A DNA stretch of 64,000 nucleotides, from assembly GCA_003543035.1 (NCBI GenBank), contig DPJL01000107.1, positions 1 through 64,000 of the forward strand, in the 5' to 3' direction. The stretch is from Micromonosporaceae bacterium. Its GTDB lineage: Bacteria; Actinomycetota; Actinomycetes; Mycobacteriales; Micromonosporaceae. The position numbers and the translations under genes are program-made. The notes under the pieces were generated by a model that was not told the origin of the DNA, made no database searches, and saw only the letters and a program-made list of their open reading frames with translations. Of the stretch, positions 35,518 through 43,724 are shown in pieces (positions within the stretch are counted from its first letter, which is position 1; every line of letters starts with the position of its first letter).

Positions 35518-36528
35518 ATGGAGATTAGCTCAAGAGCGCGGCGATGGCCGGTCCTGGCCATCTCCGTGGTGCTGGCGCTAGGCGCGACCGCTTGCGGGAG
35601 CTCTGGAGAAGGCGACAATAGCGGTTCCACGAAGGTCAAAGTCGGTCTGATCACCAAGACCGAGACGAATCCGTTCTTCGTCAAGATGAAGGAAGGCGCG
35701 CAGAAGGCCGCCGAGGCCAGCGGCGCGGAGCTGCTGACCGCCGCGGGCAAGTTCGACGGCGACAACGAAGGTCAGGTCACCGCCATCGAGAACATGGTCG
35801 TCGCCGGAGTGAAGGGCATTCTGATCACGCCCAGCGACACCAAGGCCATCGTCCCGGCGATCGCCAAGGCCAGAGCCGCCGGTGTGGTGGTGATCGCGCT
35901 CGACACGCCGACCGACCCGGAGAACGCCACGGACGCGCTTTTCGCCACGGATAACTTCAAGGCCGGTGAGTTGATCGGCCAGTTCGCCAAGGCGAAGATG
36001 GCCGGCAAGCCAGCGAAGATCGCCACATTGGACCTCGCGCCCGGTATCACCGTGGGCAAGCTGCGTCACGACGGTTTCCTCAAAGGCTTTGGCATCGCCG
36101 ACGGCGACCCGTCGGTCGTCTGCTCCCAGGACACCCAGGGCGACCAAGCCAAGGGCCAGACTGCTATGGAGAACTGCCTTCAGAAGGCGGCCGACATCAA
36201 TCTGGTCTACACCATCAACGAGCCCGCCGCCCTGGGCGCCTACAACGCTCTTAAGGCAGCAGGTAAGGAGAAGGACGTCATCATCGTCTCCGTCGACGGC
36301 GGTTGCACCGGAGTCAAAGGTGTGACTGCAGGGCAGATCGCGGCCACTTCGCAGCAGTATCCGCTGAAGATGGCAAGCCTTGGCGTCGAGGCGGTCGTTA
36401 AGTTCGCTAAGGACGGCACCAAGCCCTCCGGCTACACCGACACCGGCGTGACCCTGATCGCCGGGAGCCCGGCGCCCGGGGTGGACTCCAAGGACGCCGC
36501 CTTCGGCACCGCCAACTGCTGGGGCTAA
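35518..36528 (+). CDS. frcB: FrcB-type fructose-binding lipoprotein
   Basis: A 336-residue ribose/fructose-type binding protein (Peripla_BP_4), lipid-anchored at Cys26 (GATACGSS). KVGLITKTETNPFFVKMKEGA and IIVSVDGGCTGVKGVTAGQ are typical of the CUT2 class. With a CUT2 permease and a single-domain ATPase next to it, and fructokinase divergent, it matches the FrcBCA fructose importer order. Ligand identity is inferred from family and context. Confidence 0.85.
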   Translation: MEISSRARRWPVLAISVVLALGATACGSSGEGDNSGSTKVKVGLITKTETNPFFVKMKEGAQKAAEASGAELLTAAGKFDGDNEGQVTAIENMVVAGVKGILITPSDTKAIVPAIAKARAAGVVVIALDTPTDPENATDALFATDNFKAGELIGQFAKAKMAGKPAKIATLDLAPGITVGKLRHDGFLKGFGIADGDPSVVCSQDTQGDQAKGQTAMENCLQKAADINLVYTINEPAALGAYNALKAAGKEKDVIIVSVDGGCTGVKGVTAGQIAATSQQYPLKMASLGVEAVVKFAKDGTKPSGYTDTGVTLIAGSPAPGVDSKDAAFGTANCWG

Positions 36529-36538
36529 GCAATCCGAG

Positions 36539-36569
36539 CGCCCCGGTTCCCCACGCGGGGATCGGGGCG
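36539..36569 (+). promoter_or_regulatory. Intercistronic hairpin between frcB and frcC
   Basis: CGCCCCG (36539-36545) pairs with CGGGGCG (36563-36569), with an inner CCCC/GGGG stem. Such structures after binding-protein genes commonly protect the upstream mRNA and reduce permease expression. Confidence 0.55.
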
Positions 36570-36594
36570 TGTCAACACGAGAGAAAGACCAGCC

Positions 36595-37602
36595 ATGACC
36601 ACCCAGACCGCCCTGCCACCGCCTGACGTGGCCAGCCCCGCCTCCCTCGCGTGGTGGCGGCGGGCACTCGCCATCCCGACCGTCGGGCCCATGCTGGCCC
36701 TGATACTCGCCTGCGTCTTCTTCGCCACGCAGTCCGACCGGTTCCTGACCGGCGGCAACCTCTCGCTCATCATCCAGCAGGTGATGGTGGTCGGCACCCT
36801 CGCGATCGGACAGACGCTCATCATCCTGACCGCGGGGATCGACCTGTCCAACGGCGCGATTATGGCGCTGGGCAGCATCGTGATGACCAAACTGGCGGTG
36901 CAGACCGGGCTGCCGCCGCTGCTGGCGATCCTGGCCGGCATCGCCGTCTGCGCCGCCTTCGGCTACGCCAACGGCATGCTCGTCACGCGGATGGCCCTGC
37001 CACCCTTCATCGTGACCTTGGGCATGCTCAACATCGCGTTCGCGCTGACCCACATCTACTCCAACGAGGAGACCATCACCGGTCTGCCCGACACGTTGCT
37101 GTTCCTCGGCACCACCTTCTCCATCGGCGATACCCGCATCACGTATGGATCGGTGCTGACCATCCTGCTGTTCCTGTTCGCCGCCTACGTCCTGAGCCAG
37201 ACCGCTTGGGGCAGAAGGGTTTACGCCGTCGGCAGCAATGCTGAGGCGACCAGGCTCACGGGTGTGCCGATACAGCGCCTGATCCTGAGCGTTTATACCG
37301 TCGCCGGGGTGATCTACGGTATCGCGGCGCTTTTGCTGGTCGCCCGAACCGCGGTGGGCGACCCGAAGGCCGGGCAGACCGACAACCTGGAAAGCATCAC
37401 CGCCGTCGTCCTCGGTGGGACCAGCTTGTTCGGTGGGCGGGGGGCGGTGATCGGTACCCTCATCGGCGCTTTGATCGTGGGTGTCTTCCGCAATGGCCTG
37501 CAACTGATGGGAGTACCGTCGATCTATCAGATCCTCATCACCGGCATCCTGGTGATCATCGCGGTGACGGTGGATCAGATCTCCCGACGGAGGACGCGAT
37601 GA
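36595..37602 (+). CDS. frcC: FrcC-type CUT2 sugar permease
   Basis: A 335-residue permease of the ribose/fructose (BPD_transp_2) family. The segments GQTLIILTAGIDLSNGAIMA and RRVYAVGSNAEATRLTGV are family signatures. It overlaps the ATPase start by 4 nt (ATGA), so subunits are made together. It forms a homodimeric channel in this class. Confidence 0.9.
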   Translation: MTTQTALPPPDVASPASLAWWRRALAIPTVGPMLALILACVFFATQSDRFLTGGNLSLIIQQVMVVGTLAIGQTLIILTAGIDLSNGAIMALGSIVMTKLAVQTGLPPLLAILAGIAVCAAFGYANGMLVTRMALPPFIVTLGMLNIAFALTHIYSNEETITGLPDTLLFLGTTFSIGDTRITYGSVLTILLFLFAAYVLSQTAWGRRVYAVGSNAEATRLTGVPIQRLILSVYTVAGVIYGIAALLLVARTAVGDPKAGQTDNLESITAVVLGGTSLFGGRGAVIGTLIGALIVGVFRNGLQLMGVPSIYQILITGILVIIAVTVDQISRRRTR

Positions 37603-38438
37603 CCGCACCGCAAACGTCACTGCTCGCCGCACGCGGCCTGGTCAAGCACTACGGCCATATCACCGCGCTCGACGGAGCCGACTTCGACCTGGCCCATGGC
37701 GAGGTGCTGGCCGTCATCGGCGATAACGGGGCCGGCAAGTCCACCCTCATCAAGGCACTGACCGGAGCCGTCATCCCCGACGCGGGGGAGATCCTGCTCG
37801 ACGGCAAGGGAGTGAGATTTCGCAATCCGCAGGAGGCCCGCAAACACGGGATCGAGACGGTCTACCAGGAGCTGGCTTTGGCTCCTTCACTCGACATCGC
37901 CACGAACATGTTCCTTGGGCGCGAGGTGCGCAGGCGTGGGCCGCTCGGTTCGGTGTTGCGGATGCTCGACAAGCCGCGGATGCGAACCGAAGCCGCACAG
38001 CATATGGAACAGCTGAAGATCGGGCTCAGCTCGCTGACCCAAGCGGTGGAAACCTTGTCCGGCGGGCAGCGGCAGGGTGTTGCGGTGGCCCGGGCCGCCG
38101 CCTGGGCGAGCCACGTGGTGATTATGGACGAGCCCACCGCAGCCTTGGGGGTCAAGGAATCCGGCCAGGTGCTGGAGCTGATCGCCCGGGTGCGTGACAG
38201 CGGCCTGCCCGTCGTGCTCATCAGTCATAACATGCCGCAGGTGTTCGAGATCGCCGATCGTATTCACATTCAGCGCCTTGGCCGCCGGGTCGCGTTGGTG
38301 GACAAGAAAGACTTCACCATGGCCGAAGTCGTCGCCATCATGACCGGTGCGCTGCAAGTGGACAAGCACGGTCCGGATAGGACGATCGTCGTCGATAGCG
38401 CGGCCGCCGATGCCGCGGGAGTTGGTCACCGATCCTGA
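37599..38438 (+). CDS. frcA: FrcA-type single-domain sugar ABC ATPase
   Basis: A 279-residue ATPase with one nucleotide-binding domain: Walker A GDNGAGKST, signature LSGGQRQ and Walker B VVIMDEPTAALG. Ribose-type systems usually have a tandem RbsA of about 500 residues; a single domain is characteristic of the fructose FrcA type, which supports the fructose assignment. It is the only sugar-importer ATPase in the fructan locus. Confidence 0.9.
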   Translation: MTAPQTSLLAARGLVKHYGHITALDGADFDLAHGEVLAVIGDNGAGKSTLIKALTGAVIPDAGEILLDGKGVRFRNPQEARKHGIETVYQELALAPSLDIATNMFLGREVRRRGPLGSVLRMLDKPRMRTEAAQHMEQLKIGLSSLTQAVETLSGGQRQGVAVARAAAWASHVVIMDEPTAALGVKESGQVLELIARVRDSGLPVVLISHNMPQVFEIADRIHIQRLGRRVALVDKKDFTMAEVVAIMTGALQVDKHGPDRTIVVDSAAADAAGVGHRS

Positions 38439-38473
38439 AAAGTGCCCGCCGGCTCGACACCGGCGGGCACTTT
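38439..38473. terminator. Bidirectional 14-bp terminator between frcA and GH32
   Basis: AAAGTGCCCGCCGG (38439-38452) pairs perfectly with CCGGCGGGCACTTT (38460-38473); the A and T ends make it work for both convergent genes. Confidence 0.85.
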
Positions 38474-38475
38474 GT

Positions 38476-40899
38476 TCAAGAGACGTTGATGTTCTGGATC
38501 AGCCCGGATCCGTTGAACACGTTGACCCCGAACTGGCCCGCGCTGTAGGCGGTGTCAATGGCGTCGATGACCGGCTGGGCGCTGTTGACATAGACCTTGA
38601 TGCTGGAACCGTCGGCCACCACCTTGAGGTGATAGCTGCGCGCCTCCAGGATCGTCATCGGGTAGACCGCGATGACATGGCCGGGCCTCCAAAGCTTTAT
38701 ATAGCCCTCAGTGTCAATGGTGGCCGTGTAGTGGGTGGCGGCGTCGGGTGAGGCCCGGAAGGTCAGCGCGGCGGCTCGGCCGTTGACGACGGTCAGATCG
38801 GCCTCATACGTGAAGTCGGCTCCCGACTGACTGCCCATCCGGAAGCCGTCGCCGCCATGCCTGCCGTGCAAACCGTTGCCCGGGACGGTCCACCGGCCGC
38901 TGACCGGATGCCAAGGCCCGGTGACATTGGACTGAAGACCCGCGGCGTTCACGAAGGTGTTCTGGACGACGCCGCTTCCGCTGAAGACGTTGATGCCGAA
39001 ATATCCGCTGGAGTAAGCGGTGTCGTTGCCGTCGATGACCGGTACCGAGCCGTGGTCCAAGTACACCTTGAAGTTCGAGCCGTCCGCGACGACTTTGAGG
39101 TGGTAGGTGCGACCGGCGGTGATCGGCGTGAGGTACACCCCGATGTCACGGCCCGGACGCCACAACTTGACCAGCCCATTGCGGTCTATGTTGGCGGTGT
39201 AGTGCTGGGTCGCGTTGGCGTTGGCGCGCAACGTGATGGCCGCCGCGGCGGCGGTGTCCACGCGCAGATCGGCCTCGTAGCTGAAATTCGAGCCGGTCTG
39301 GCCGCTCAGATAGAAACCGTCGCCGCTCGCCGTTCCCAGTTTGCCGTCCGCCACGTCTGTCCAGGCTCCACCGGCGGCATGCCAGGGACCGGCGACATTG
39401 CCCGCGAGCGTGGCCTCGCCCGTGCCCCAGGCCGAACCGAGATGGTGGAACTGCAACGACACCAGGGTTACGTCGCCGCCTTCGGCATACACCTGCACGC
39501 CAAGGCTTCCCGGTGTGGAGTCGAACTGGACATTGTCGGTGATGGACAGTTTGCCGTCGTTGCCGAAGATTTCCAGCTGTCCGCGGTCGACGAGCAGGCG
39601 CAGTTTGACGCGCCCGCCGATCGGCGGCATCGGTGTTCCATAGAGGGTCTGGGCGGCCCGGTCGTATGTCACGTCTCGATCGAAGCTGCCGTCTGCTCGG
39701 GTATGCAGCTTGAGACCGAATCGGCTGGCCGTCGCCGTGGCGGTGTCGAATTCCGCGATGACCTCGTAGGTGTCCGCGCTGACGCCTTGCAGCGGATTGC
39801 TGGCCGGATCCGTGGTGATCAGATGGTTGGTGACGGTTTGCGTGCTCGTGCGCAGGCTTGCTAGCTCCGCGACGGGGTTGCGGGTGATCCGCAGCCCTTC
39901 TGGATAGCTGCGCAAGGCCAGTACGGCGGGGAAGGACGCGTTGCCGGTCCAGGTGGCGCCCTGGTTGCCGGGCATCCACACCATCTGCACGACACGGCCG
40001 TCGGGCATGTTGGCGAAGGTGAGACCGCCGTAGAAGGTTCCGAAATAGCTGTTGTTGCCGTGGTCCATGCGCTGTGGGCCCGGCCATGAGGTGGAAAACG
40101 TTGAGCCGTCAAAGGAACCGACCACGTATTCGCCGCTGGCGTCGGTCAGTACCCATTGGAGGTTGCCCGGGTCGCCGTCGACCGGCAGTGGGAACAGGTC
40201 CGGGCATTCCATCAGCCAGCCTGCCGCGTAACGGCTGCGGAAGGTCCAGGCAAGCAGGTTCGGGGAGGTATAGATGTCCACGCCGGTGCCACCGTTGTCC
40301 GACCATACGGCCATGACCCAACGGTTCGTGGGGGGGTGCCAGAAGACCTTGGGATCACGGCTTATTCCGGCCGGGGTGACGACCTTGAGACCGTTCTGGT
40401 AGCTGTGAAACGTCTTCGCGCCGTCCGTGCTGTAGGCGAGGCTGACGCCGTTGGTGCCGGTGAACACAACGATCGGCGCTTGGCCGCCGGACCCGAGCCC
40501 TGAGGTGTTGTTGTGGTCAACCACGCCTGCTCCCGACCACAGGTCGCCCGGATGAACGCCGGGCTCCAGGGCGATCGGTTTCTGGGTCCAGTGGACCAGA
40601 TCGGGGCTCGTCGCATGTCCCCAGTGCATCGTGTCCCAGCCCAAACCGTGCGGATTGTGCTGGTAGAAAAGGTGATAGAGGCCGTTGTGGTAGAGCGGCG
40701 CGTTGATGTCGTTCATCCATCCACCGCGCGGGCTGAAATGAAACTGGCCCCGATACGGCTCGGTGTAATCGGTATGCGGGTAAGGGAACTCTGGATAGTC
40801 AGAGACGGTCCCGGCTGTGGCGGGCATTGCCGGGGTGAGGATCAAGGTGCTGATGACTGCGGCCAGCGCCAGTAAGGCGCGGCGGGAGCGGCTACGCAT
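38476..40899 (-). CDS. Secreted GH32 fructanase with two C-terminal CBM66-like modules
   Basis: An 807-residue secreted GH32 enzyme. Signal peptide 1-29 (PATA-G). Propeller: WMNDINAP with nucleophile Asp64, RDP at 181-183 and acid/base Glu231 in ECPDLFPLP; the GH32 C-terminal sandwich ends near 490 (VSLQFHHLGSAW). Two related modules of about 155 residues follow, each with SYEADL or TYEADL, IKLWRPG-like and YHLKVVADGS motifs, resembling the CBM66/concanavalin-like domain of Bacillus levanase. CBM66 binds terminal fructosides. It follows the GH91 gene on the same strand after an 82-nt gap holding a strong hairpin. Confidence 0.92.
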   Translation of the reverse strand: MRSRSRRALLALAAVISTLILTPAMPATAGTVSDYPEFPYPHTDYTEPYRGQFHFSPRGGWMNDINAPLYHNGLYHLFYQHNPHGLGWDTMHWGHATSPDLVHWTQKPIALEPGVHPGDLWSGAGVVDHNNTSGLGSGGQAPIVVFTGTNGVSLAYSTDGAKTFHSYQNGLKVVTPAGISRDPKVFWHPPTNRWVMAVWSDNGGTGVDIYTSPNLLAWTFRSRYAAGWLMECPDLFPLPVDGDPGNLQWVLTDASGEYVVGSFDGSTFSTSWPGPQRMDHGNNSYFGTFYGGLTFANMPDGRVVQMVWMPGNQGATWTGNASFPAVLALRSYPEGLRITRNPVAELASLRTSTQTVTNHLITTDPASNPLQGVSADTYEVIAEFDTATATASRFGLKLHTRADGSFDRDVTYDRAAQTLYGTPMPPIGGRVKLRLLVDRGQLEIFGNDGKLSITDNVQFDSTPGSLGVQVYAEGGDVTLVSLQFHHLGSAWGTGEATLAGNVAGPWHAAGGAWTDVADGKLGTASGDGFYLSGQTGSNFSYEADLRVDTAAAAAITLRANANATQHYTANIDRNGLVKLWRPGRDIGVYLTPITAGRTYHLKVVADGSNFKVYLDHGSVPVIDGNDTAYSSGYFGINVFSGSGVVQNTFVNAAGLQSNVTGPWHPVSGRWTVPGNGLHGRHGGDGFRMGSQSGADFTYEADLTVVNGRAAALTFRASPDAATHYTATIDTEGYIKLWRPGHVIAVYPMTILEARSYHLKVVADGSSIKVYVNSAQPVIDAIDTAYSAGQFGVNVFNGSGLIQNINVS

Positions 40900-40923
40900 G
40901 GCTTGGTCCTTTTCGGTTGTTTC

Positions 40924-40959
40924 GGGTCCGGGCGCGGCGGAGGAGACGCGCCCGGACCC
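40924..40959 (-). terminator. 13-bp hairpin between GH91 and GH32 genes
   Basis: GGGTCCGGGCGCG (40924-40936) pairs perfectly with CGCGCCCGGACCC (40947-40959). On the minus strand it lies after the GH91 stop and before the GH32 start; it may terminate or attenuate read-through. Confidence 0.7.
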
Positions 40960-40981
40960 TTACCAGGGAGGGAGCCCGGTT

Positions 40982-42187
40982 TTAAGGGGTAGGCCGGAAC
41001 GTGTAGTTCGTCGTGTACGGCTGGAACTGAGCCGACGTCGCGCTGTCGAGGATCTTGGTGGCGGTGGTGCTCCCGTCCAGGACGACGTTTTTCGCGGCCA
41101 CGTTGCTCACCACGTTGTTGTTGGAGATGTGGTTCGCGTTCCCGGAGGCGACCAGGATGATCGATGGAGCCACACCCGATGGGACGATCTTGGACGGGTC
41201 CACGTTGTAGACGAACAGATTCGTGGTCACCATGTTGTTGTCTCCGCGGAGGTGGATCAGGCCATACAGGTCGTCCTTGCCGTTGTTGTAGGACTGCATC
41301 GGTGGCCACGGTTCGGCCTCGCGGCGGATGTGGTTGGCGCTTATCAGGTTTTCCTTGTTGAGCCCTTCGGAGTCGATGATGCCGGGATAGAAGCCGTGTA
41401 TCCGGTTGGACGTGACGCTGCTGCGGGTGCAGCTCTTCAGATGCACGGCACTGCGCCCACGCGGGAAGATGTTGTTGGCGCTGATGAGGAGGCCGTCGTG
41501 CTGTTCGGCGAAAATCGAGTACCCGACGTAACCCGCCCCGATCAGATTGTCGGTGACCTTCGAGGCCTGTCCGGAGCCGGTCAGTTCGATGCAGCTGCCG
41601 CACTCGGCGATGAAGTTGCCGCTCACACTGAGCGCGTCCGCATCGCGCACCACCAGGGCGTGTTCGAGATAGACGAAGCCCATGCCCTGAATGCGCAGCG
41701 CGTCATTGGCGGTGGCGACTCGGATGCCGTACTTGCCGTTGAGGTAGGAGTTCTGGTGCGGCGTGAAGCTGATGCCGTCGAGGCAGAAGTTCTCGAACAC
41801 CACCGAGCTCAGCCGCGGGTCACCGCCGCGTGAGACGAGAAACGCCTCGCTGTTGCCGTCGGTGTTCTCGACGCGGATCCGGCTGCCGCCGGGCCAGATT
41901 TCATGCCATGCCGAGGTGTTCCCGGCGTTATAGCGGATGCTCGAAGAAGTGAAGCCGTGGCCGGAGCCCTTGATGGTGAGGTAACTGATGTCGACGGTGA
42001 CTCTGGTCTTGAGTGGATAGTCACCGGGCGGAATGTAGATGACAGCGCCGGGTTTGGACGACTGGTTGGGCTGGTCGAGCTTTATCCGGGCGATGATGTC
42101 GTTGATCAAGGCACCGATATCTGTGTAAGCCGTGATCGACGGGTTGCTGGAATGGGTCCAGGTCGTGACATCGAACAATGTGGACAC
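40982..42187 (-). CDS. GH91 inulin fructotransferase / difructose-anhydride enzyme
   Basis: A 401-residue GH91 protein: FDVTTWTHSSNPSITAYTDI, VIYIPPGDYPLKTRVTVDIS, LTIKGSGHGFTSSSIRYN and a C-terminal FRPTP. The repeated asparagine- and glycine-rich turns fit the right-handed parallel beta-helix of the family. GH91 enzymes split inulin chain ends into difructose dianhydride (DFA) I or III; some members instead hydrolyse DFA III. Known inulin fructotransferases are secreted, but this frame has no signal peptide: GTG 42187 has AAAGGACT upstream and a TAG lies 5 codons before it. It may thus be cytoplasmic, or depend on the upstream 61-codon frame. Which DFA it forms is undecided. Confidence 0.9.
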   Translation of the reverse strand: MSTLFDVTTWTHSSNPSITAYTDIGALINDIIARIKLDQPNQSSKPGAVIYIPPGDYPLKTRVTVDISYLTIKGSGHGFTSSSIRYNAGNTSAWHEIWPGGSRIRVENTDGNSEAFLVSRGGDPRLSSVVFENFCLDGISFTPHQNSYLNGKYGIRVATANDALRIQGMGFVYLEHALVVRDADALSVSGNFIAECGSCIELTGSGQASKVTDNLIGAGYVGYSIFAEQHDGLLISANNIFPRGRSAVHLKSCTRSSVTSNRIHGFYPGIIDSEGLNKENLISANHIRREAEPWPPMQSYNNGKDDLYGLIHLRGDNNMVTTNLFVYNVDPSKIVPSGVAPSIILVASGNANHISNNNVVSNVAAKNVVLDGSTTATKILDSATSAQFQPYTTNYTFRPTP

Positions 42188-42222
42188 GGGCGAGTCCTTT
42201 CGCTATGGCCCGATGTTCGCGA

Positions 42223-42408
42223 TCAGAGGAGTCCGATCAGCGTGTTGTGGTGGCGTGCCACCTCGCCTCGCGGCTGTGTGGCTGGCGGCCCGGCCTGCGT
42301 CGACGTGAGTTGTCCGGGCGTGAGTAGATAGGTGATCGGCAGGAAGCTGCCAGACAGCGCCTGCAGCAACAGAACGCGACGGCCGATGGGCAAACCCGCG
42401 CCTTGCAT
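42223..42408 (-). CDS. 61-residue Tat-signal-like small protein before GH91
   Basis: A short frame with an excellent ribosome site (TGGAGGACAG directly before ATG 42408) that starts GAGLPIGRRVLLLQALSG and continues with a hydrophobic stretch, resembling a twin-arginine-type signal peptide, then a polar tail. It ends 35 nt before the GH91 start in another frame. It could be a regulatory leader peptide, a small membrane protein or the displaced export signal of the GH91 enzyme. No family is recognised. Confidence 0.45.
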   Translation of the reverse strand: MQGAGLPIGRRVLLLQALSGSFLPITYLLTPGQLTSTQAGPPATQPRGEVARHHNTLIGLL

Positions 42409-42442
42409 CTGTCCTCCAAGTGGATCGGCTTGGACTTATGAA

Positions 42443-42456
42443 AAAAGGTTTTGGCA
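42443..42456 (-). promoter_or_regulatory. LacI-type operator before GH91 operon
   Basis: AAAAGGTTTTGGCA lies 34 nt upstream of ATG 42408 and matches the operator repeats at 43648-43676. This ties the GH91 operon to the same repressor. Confidence 0.6.
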
Positions 42457-42513
42457 AGCCCATGCCGGGGTCACGGATGGGCTGGGTCTAGGCGATGGCT
42501 TGTTGCCGTACAG

Positions 42514-42527
42514 CTAACACGTGTTAG
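42514..42527 (+). promoter_or_regulatory. 14-bp perfect palindrome before LacI gene
   Basis: CTAACACGTGTTAG is a perfect palindrome about 45 nt before the GTG start at 42573; a probable regulator-binding site of different sequence from the AAAAGGTTTT class. Confidence 0.5.
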
Positions 42528-42572
42528 TACTCTTGTTGCGACCATGTGTCAAGCACATGTCGGGAGGTTAGA

Positions 42573-43589
42573 GTGCGCAGCGTGCAAAGTGAGCGCCGGG
42601 CATCTCAGCTGGACGTGGCAAAGCGGGCGGGCGTGTCGCGATCCACCGTCTCCTTCGTCATCAACGATGTCGCGGACGCCGGAATCTCGCAGGACACCCG
42701 CGAGCGCGTGTGGGCGGCAGCCCGCGAGCTCGGCTTCCGGCCCAACCAACTGGCGCGCGGTCTGCGTTCGAACAAGAGCAACGTTCTCGGATTGATCACC
42801 CAGGAGATCGCGAGCACGCCCTACGCGGTCGCGATCATCCGGGGTGCCCAGGACAGCGCTCAGCGCCACGGCAAGACCCTGCTCATCATCGACACCGATG
42901 GCGCCCCGGCTGCGGCCGACGACGCGGTGATGAGGATGAAGCAGTGGCAGGTTGAGGGGCTGATTCTGGCCACCGAGCATCATCGCGAGCTGACCCTGCC
43001 AGCGAGCCTTGACGCCACCCCGGTGGTGCTGGCCGACTGCTTCACCGCCGGCGACAGAGTGCCGTGCATCGTGCCCGATGAGCGGCAGGGCGGGCGGCTG
43101 GCCGCGCAGACCTTGCTGGCCGCGGGTCACCGCCGGATCGGCTTTATCAACGGGCCCAACAGTTACCCTGCCTCCGCCGGCCGTCTGCGCGGCTATCTTG
43201 ACGCGCACAAGGCCTACCGGGCGAAGGTCGACGAACGGCTGATCCGCACAGGGGACTGGTGGCAGGAATCGGCCACCAACCACACGAGCGAGTTGCTCGA
43301 TCTGCCTGATCCGCCGACAGCCCTCTTCTGCGCCAACGACTGGATGGCCATGGGCGCTTACGACGCCATCAAAGAGCGTGGCCTGCGCATCCCGGCCGAC
43401 ATTGCCGTCATCGGCTTCGACAACCGGGAGGAGATCGCCGCGCACATGCGGCCGACGCTCACGAGCGTCGCCCTGCCGTATCACGCCATGGGTCAGCGTG
43501 CTGTCGAGTACCTTCTGGGTGGCCCGGCCATGAGGCATGTGGGAAAGCTGAAGCTGGAGTGTCCATTGGTACGGCGGGATTCCGCCTGA
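42573..43589 (+). CDS. LacI-family regulator of the fructan locus (copy 2)
   Basis: A 338-residue repressor: helix-turn-helix QLDVAKRAGVSRSTVSFVIN, hinge ELGFRPNQLARGLRSNKS, sensor domain with STPYAVAIIRGAQDSA and FCANDWMAMGAYDAI. GTG 42573 follows GGGAGG at 42562-42567; the frame is open further upstream without a better site. It separates the GH91 operon (divergent) from the SBP/permease/GH172 operon, and shared AAAAGGTTTTGG operators sit at both, so it is the likely local repressor of difructose-anhydride metabolism. Confidence 0.9.
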   Translation: MRSVQSERRASQLDVAKRAGVSRSTVSFVINDVADAGISQDTRERVWAAARELGFRPNQLARGLRSNKSNVLGLITQEIASTPYAVAIIRGAQDSAQRHGKTLLIIDTDGAPAAADDAVMRMKQWQVEGLILATEHHRELTLPASLDATPVVLADCFTAGDRVPCIVPDERQGGRLAAQTLLAAGHRRIGFINGPNSYPASAGRLRGYLDAHKAYRAKVDERLIRTGDWWQESATNHTSELLDLPDPPTALFCANDWMAMGAYDAIKERGLRIPADIAVIGFDNREEIAAHMRPTLTSVALPYHAMGQRAVEYLLGGPAMRHVGKLKLECPLVRRDSA

Positions 43590-43597
43590 CTCCACTC

Positions 43598-43641
43598 GTA
43601 ACGCTTCCGTTACTTGACAGCCACACGATCGACTTCATAAG
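43598..43641 (+). promoter_or_regulatory. Sigma-70-type promoter with upstream inverted repeat
   Basis: GTAACG and CGTTAC (43598-43613) form a perfect 6-bp inverted repeat with a 4-nt spacer. TTGACA follows (43614-43619), then after 16 nt CATAAG (43636-43641). It faces the ABC/GH172 operon. Confidence 0.65.
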
Positions 43642-43647
43642 CTGGAC

Positions 43648-43676
43648 GCCAAAAGGTTTTGGCAAAAGGTTTTGGC
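43648..43676 (+). promoter_or_regulatory. Tandem LacI operator at transcription start
   Basis: GCCAAAAGGTTTTGGC (43648-43663) is directly followed by AAAAGGTTTTGGC (43664-43676), a 13-nt period. It begins 7 nt after the -10 box, so a bound repressor would block initiation. Confidence 0.75.
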
Positions 43677-43724
43677 ACGGCATACGGCGATCCACCTAGT
43701 TCCATCCATGAAACGGAGTGAACG

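Noticed and set aside
35578..37632. 684-codon minus-strand frame opposite the fructose importer genes
   Set aside because: It runs across two coding genes on the other strand and has low-complexity His/Asp/Gln-rich translation typical of antisense frames.
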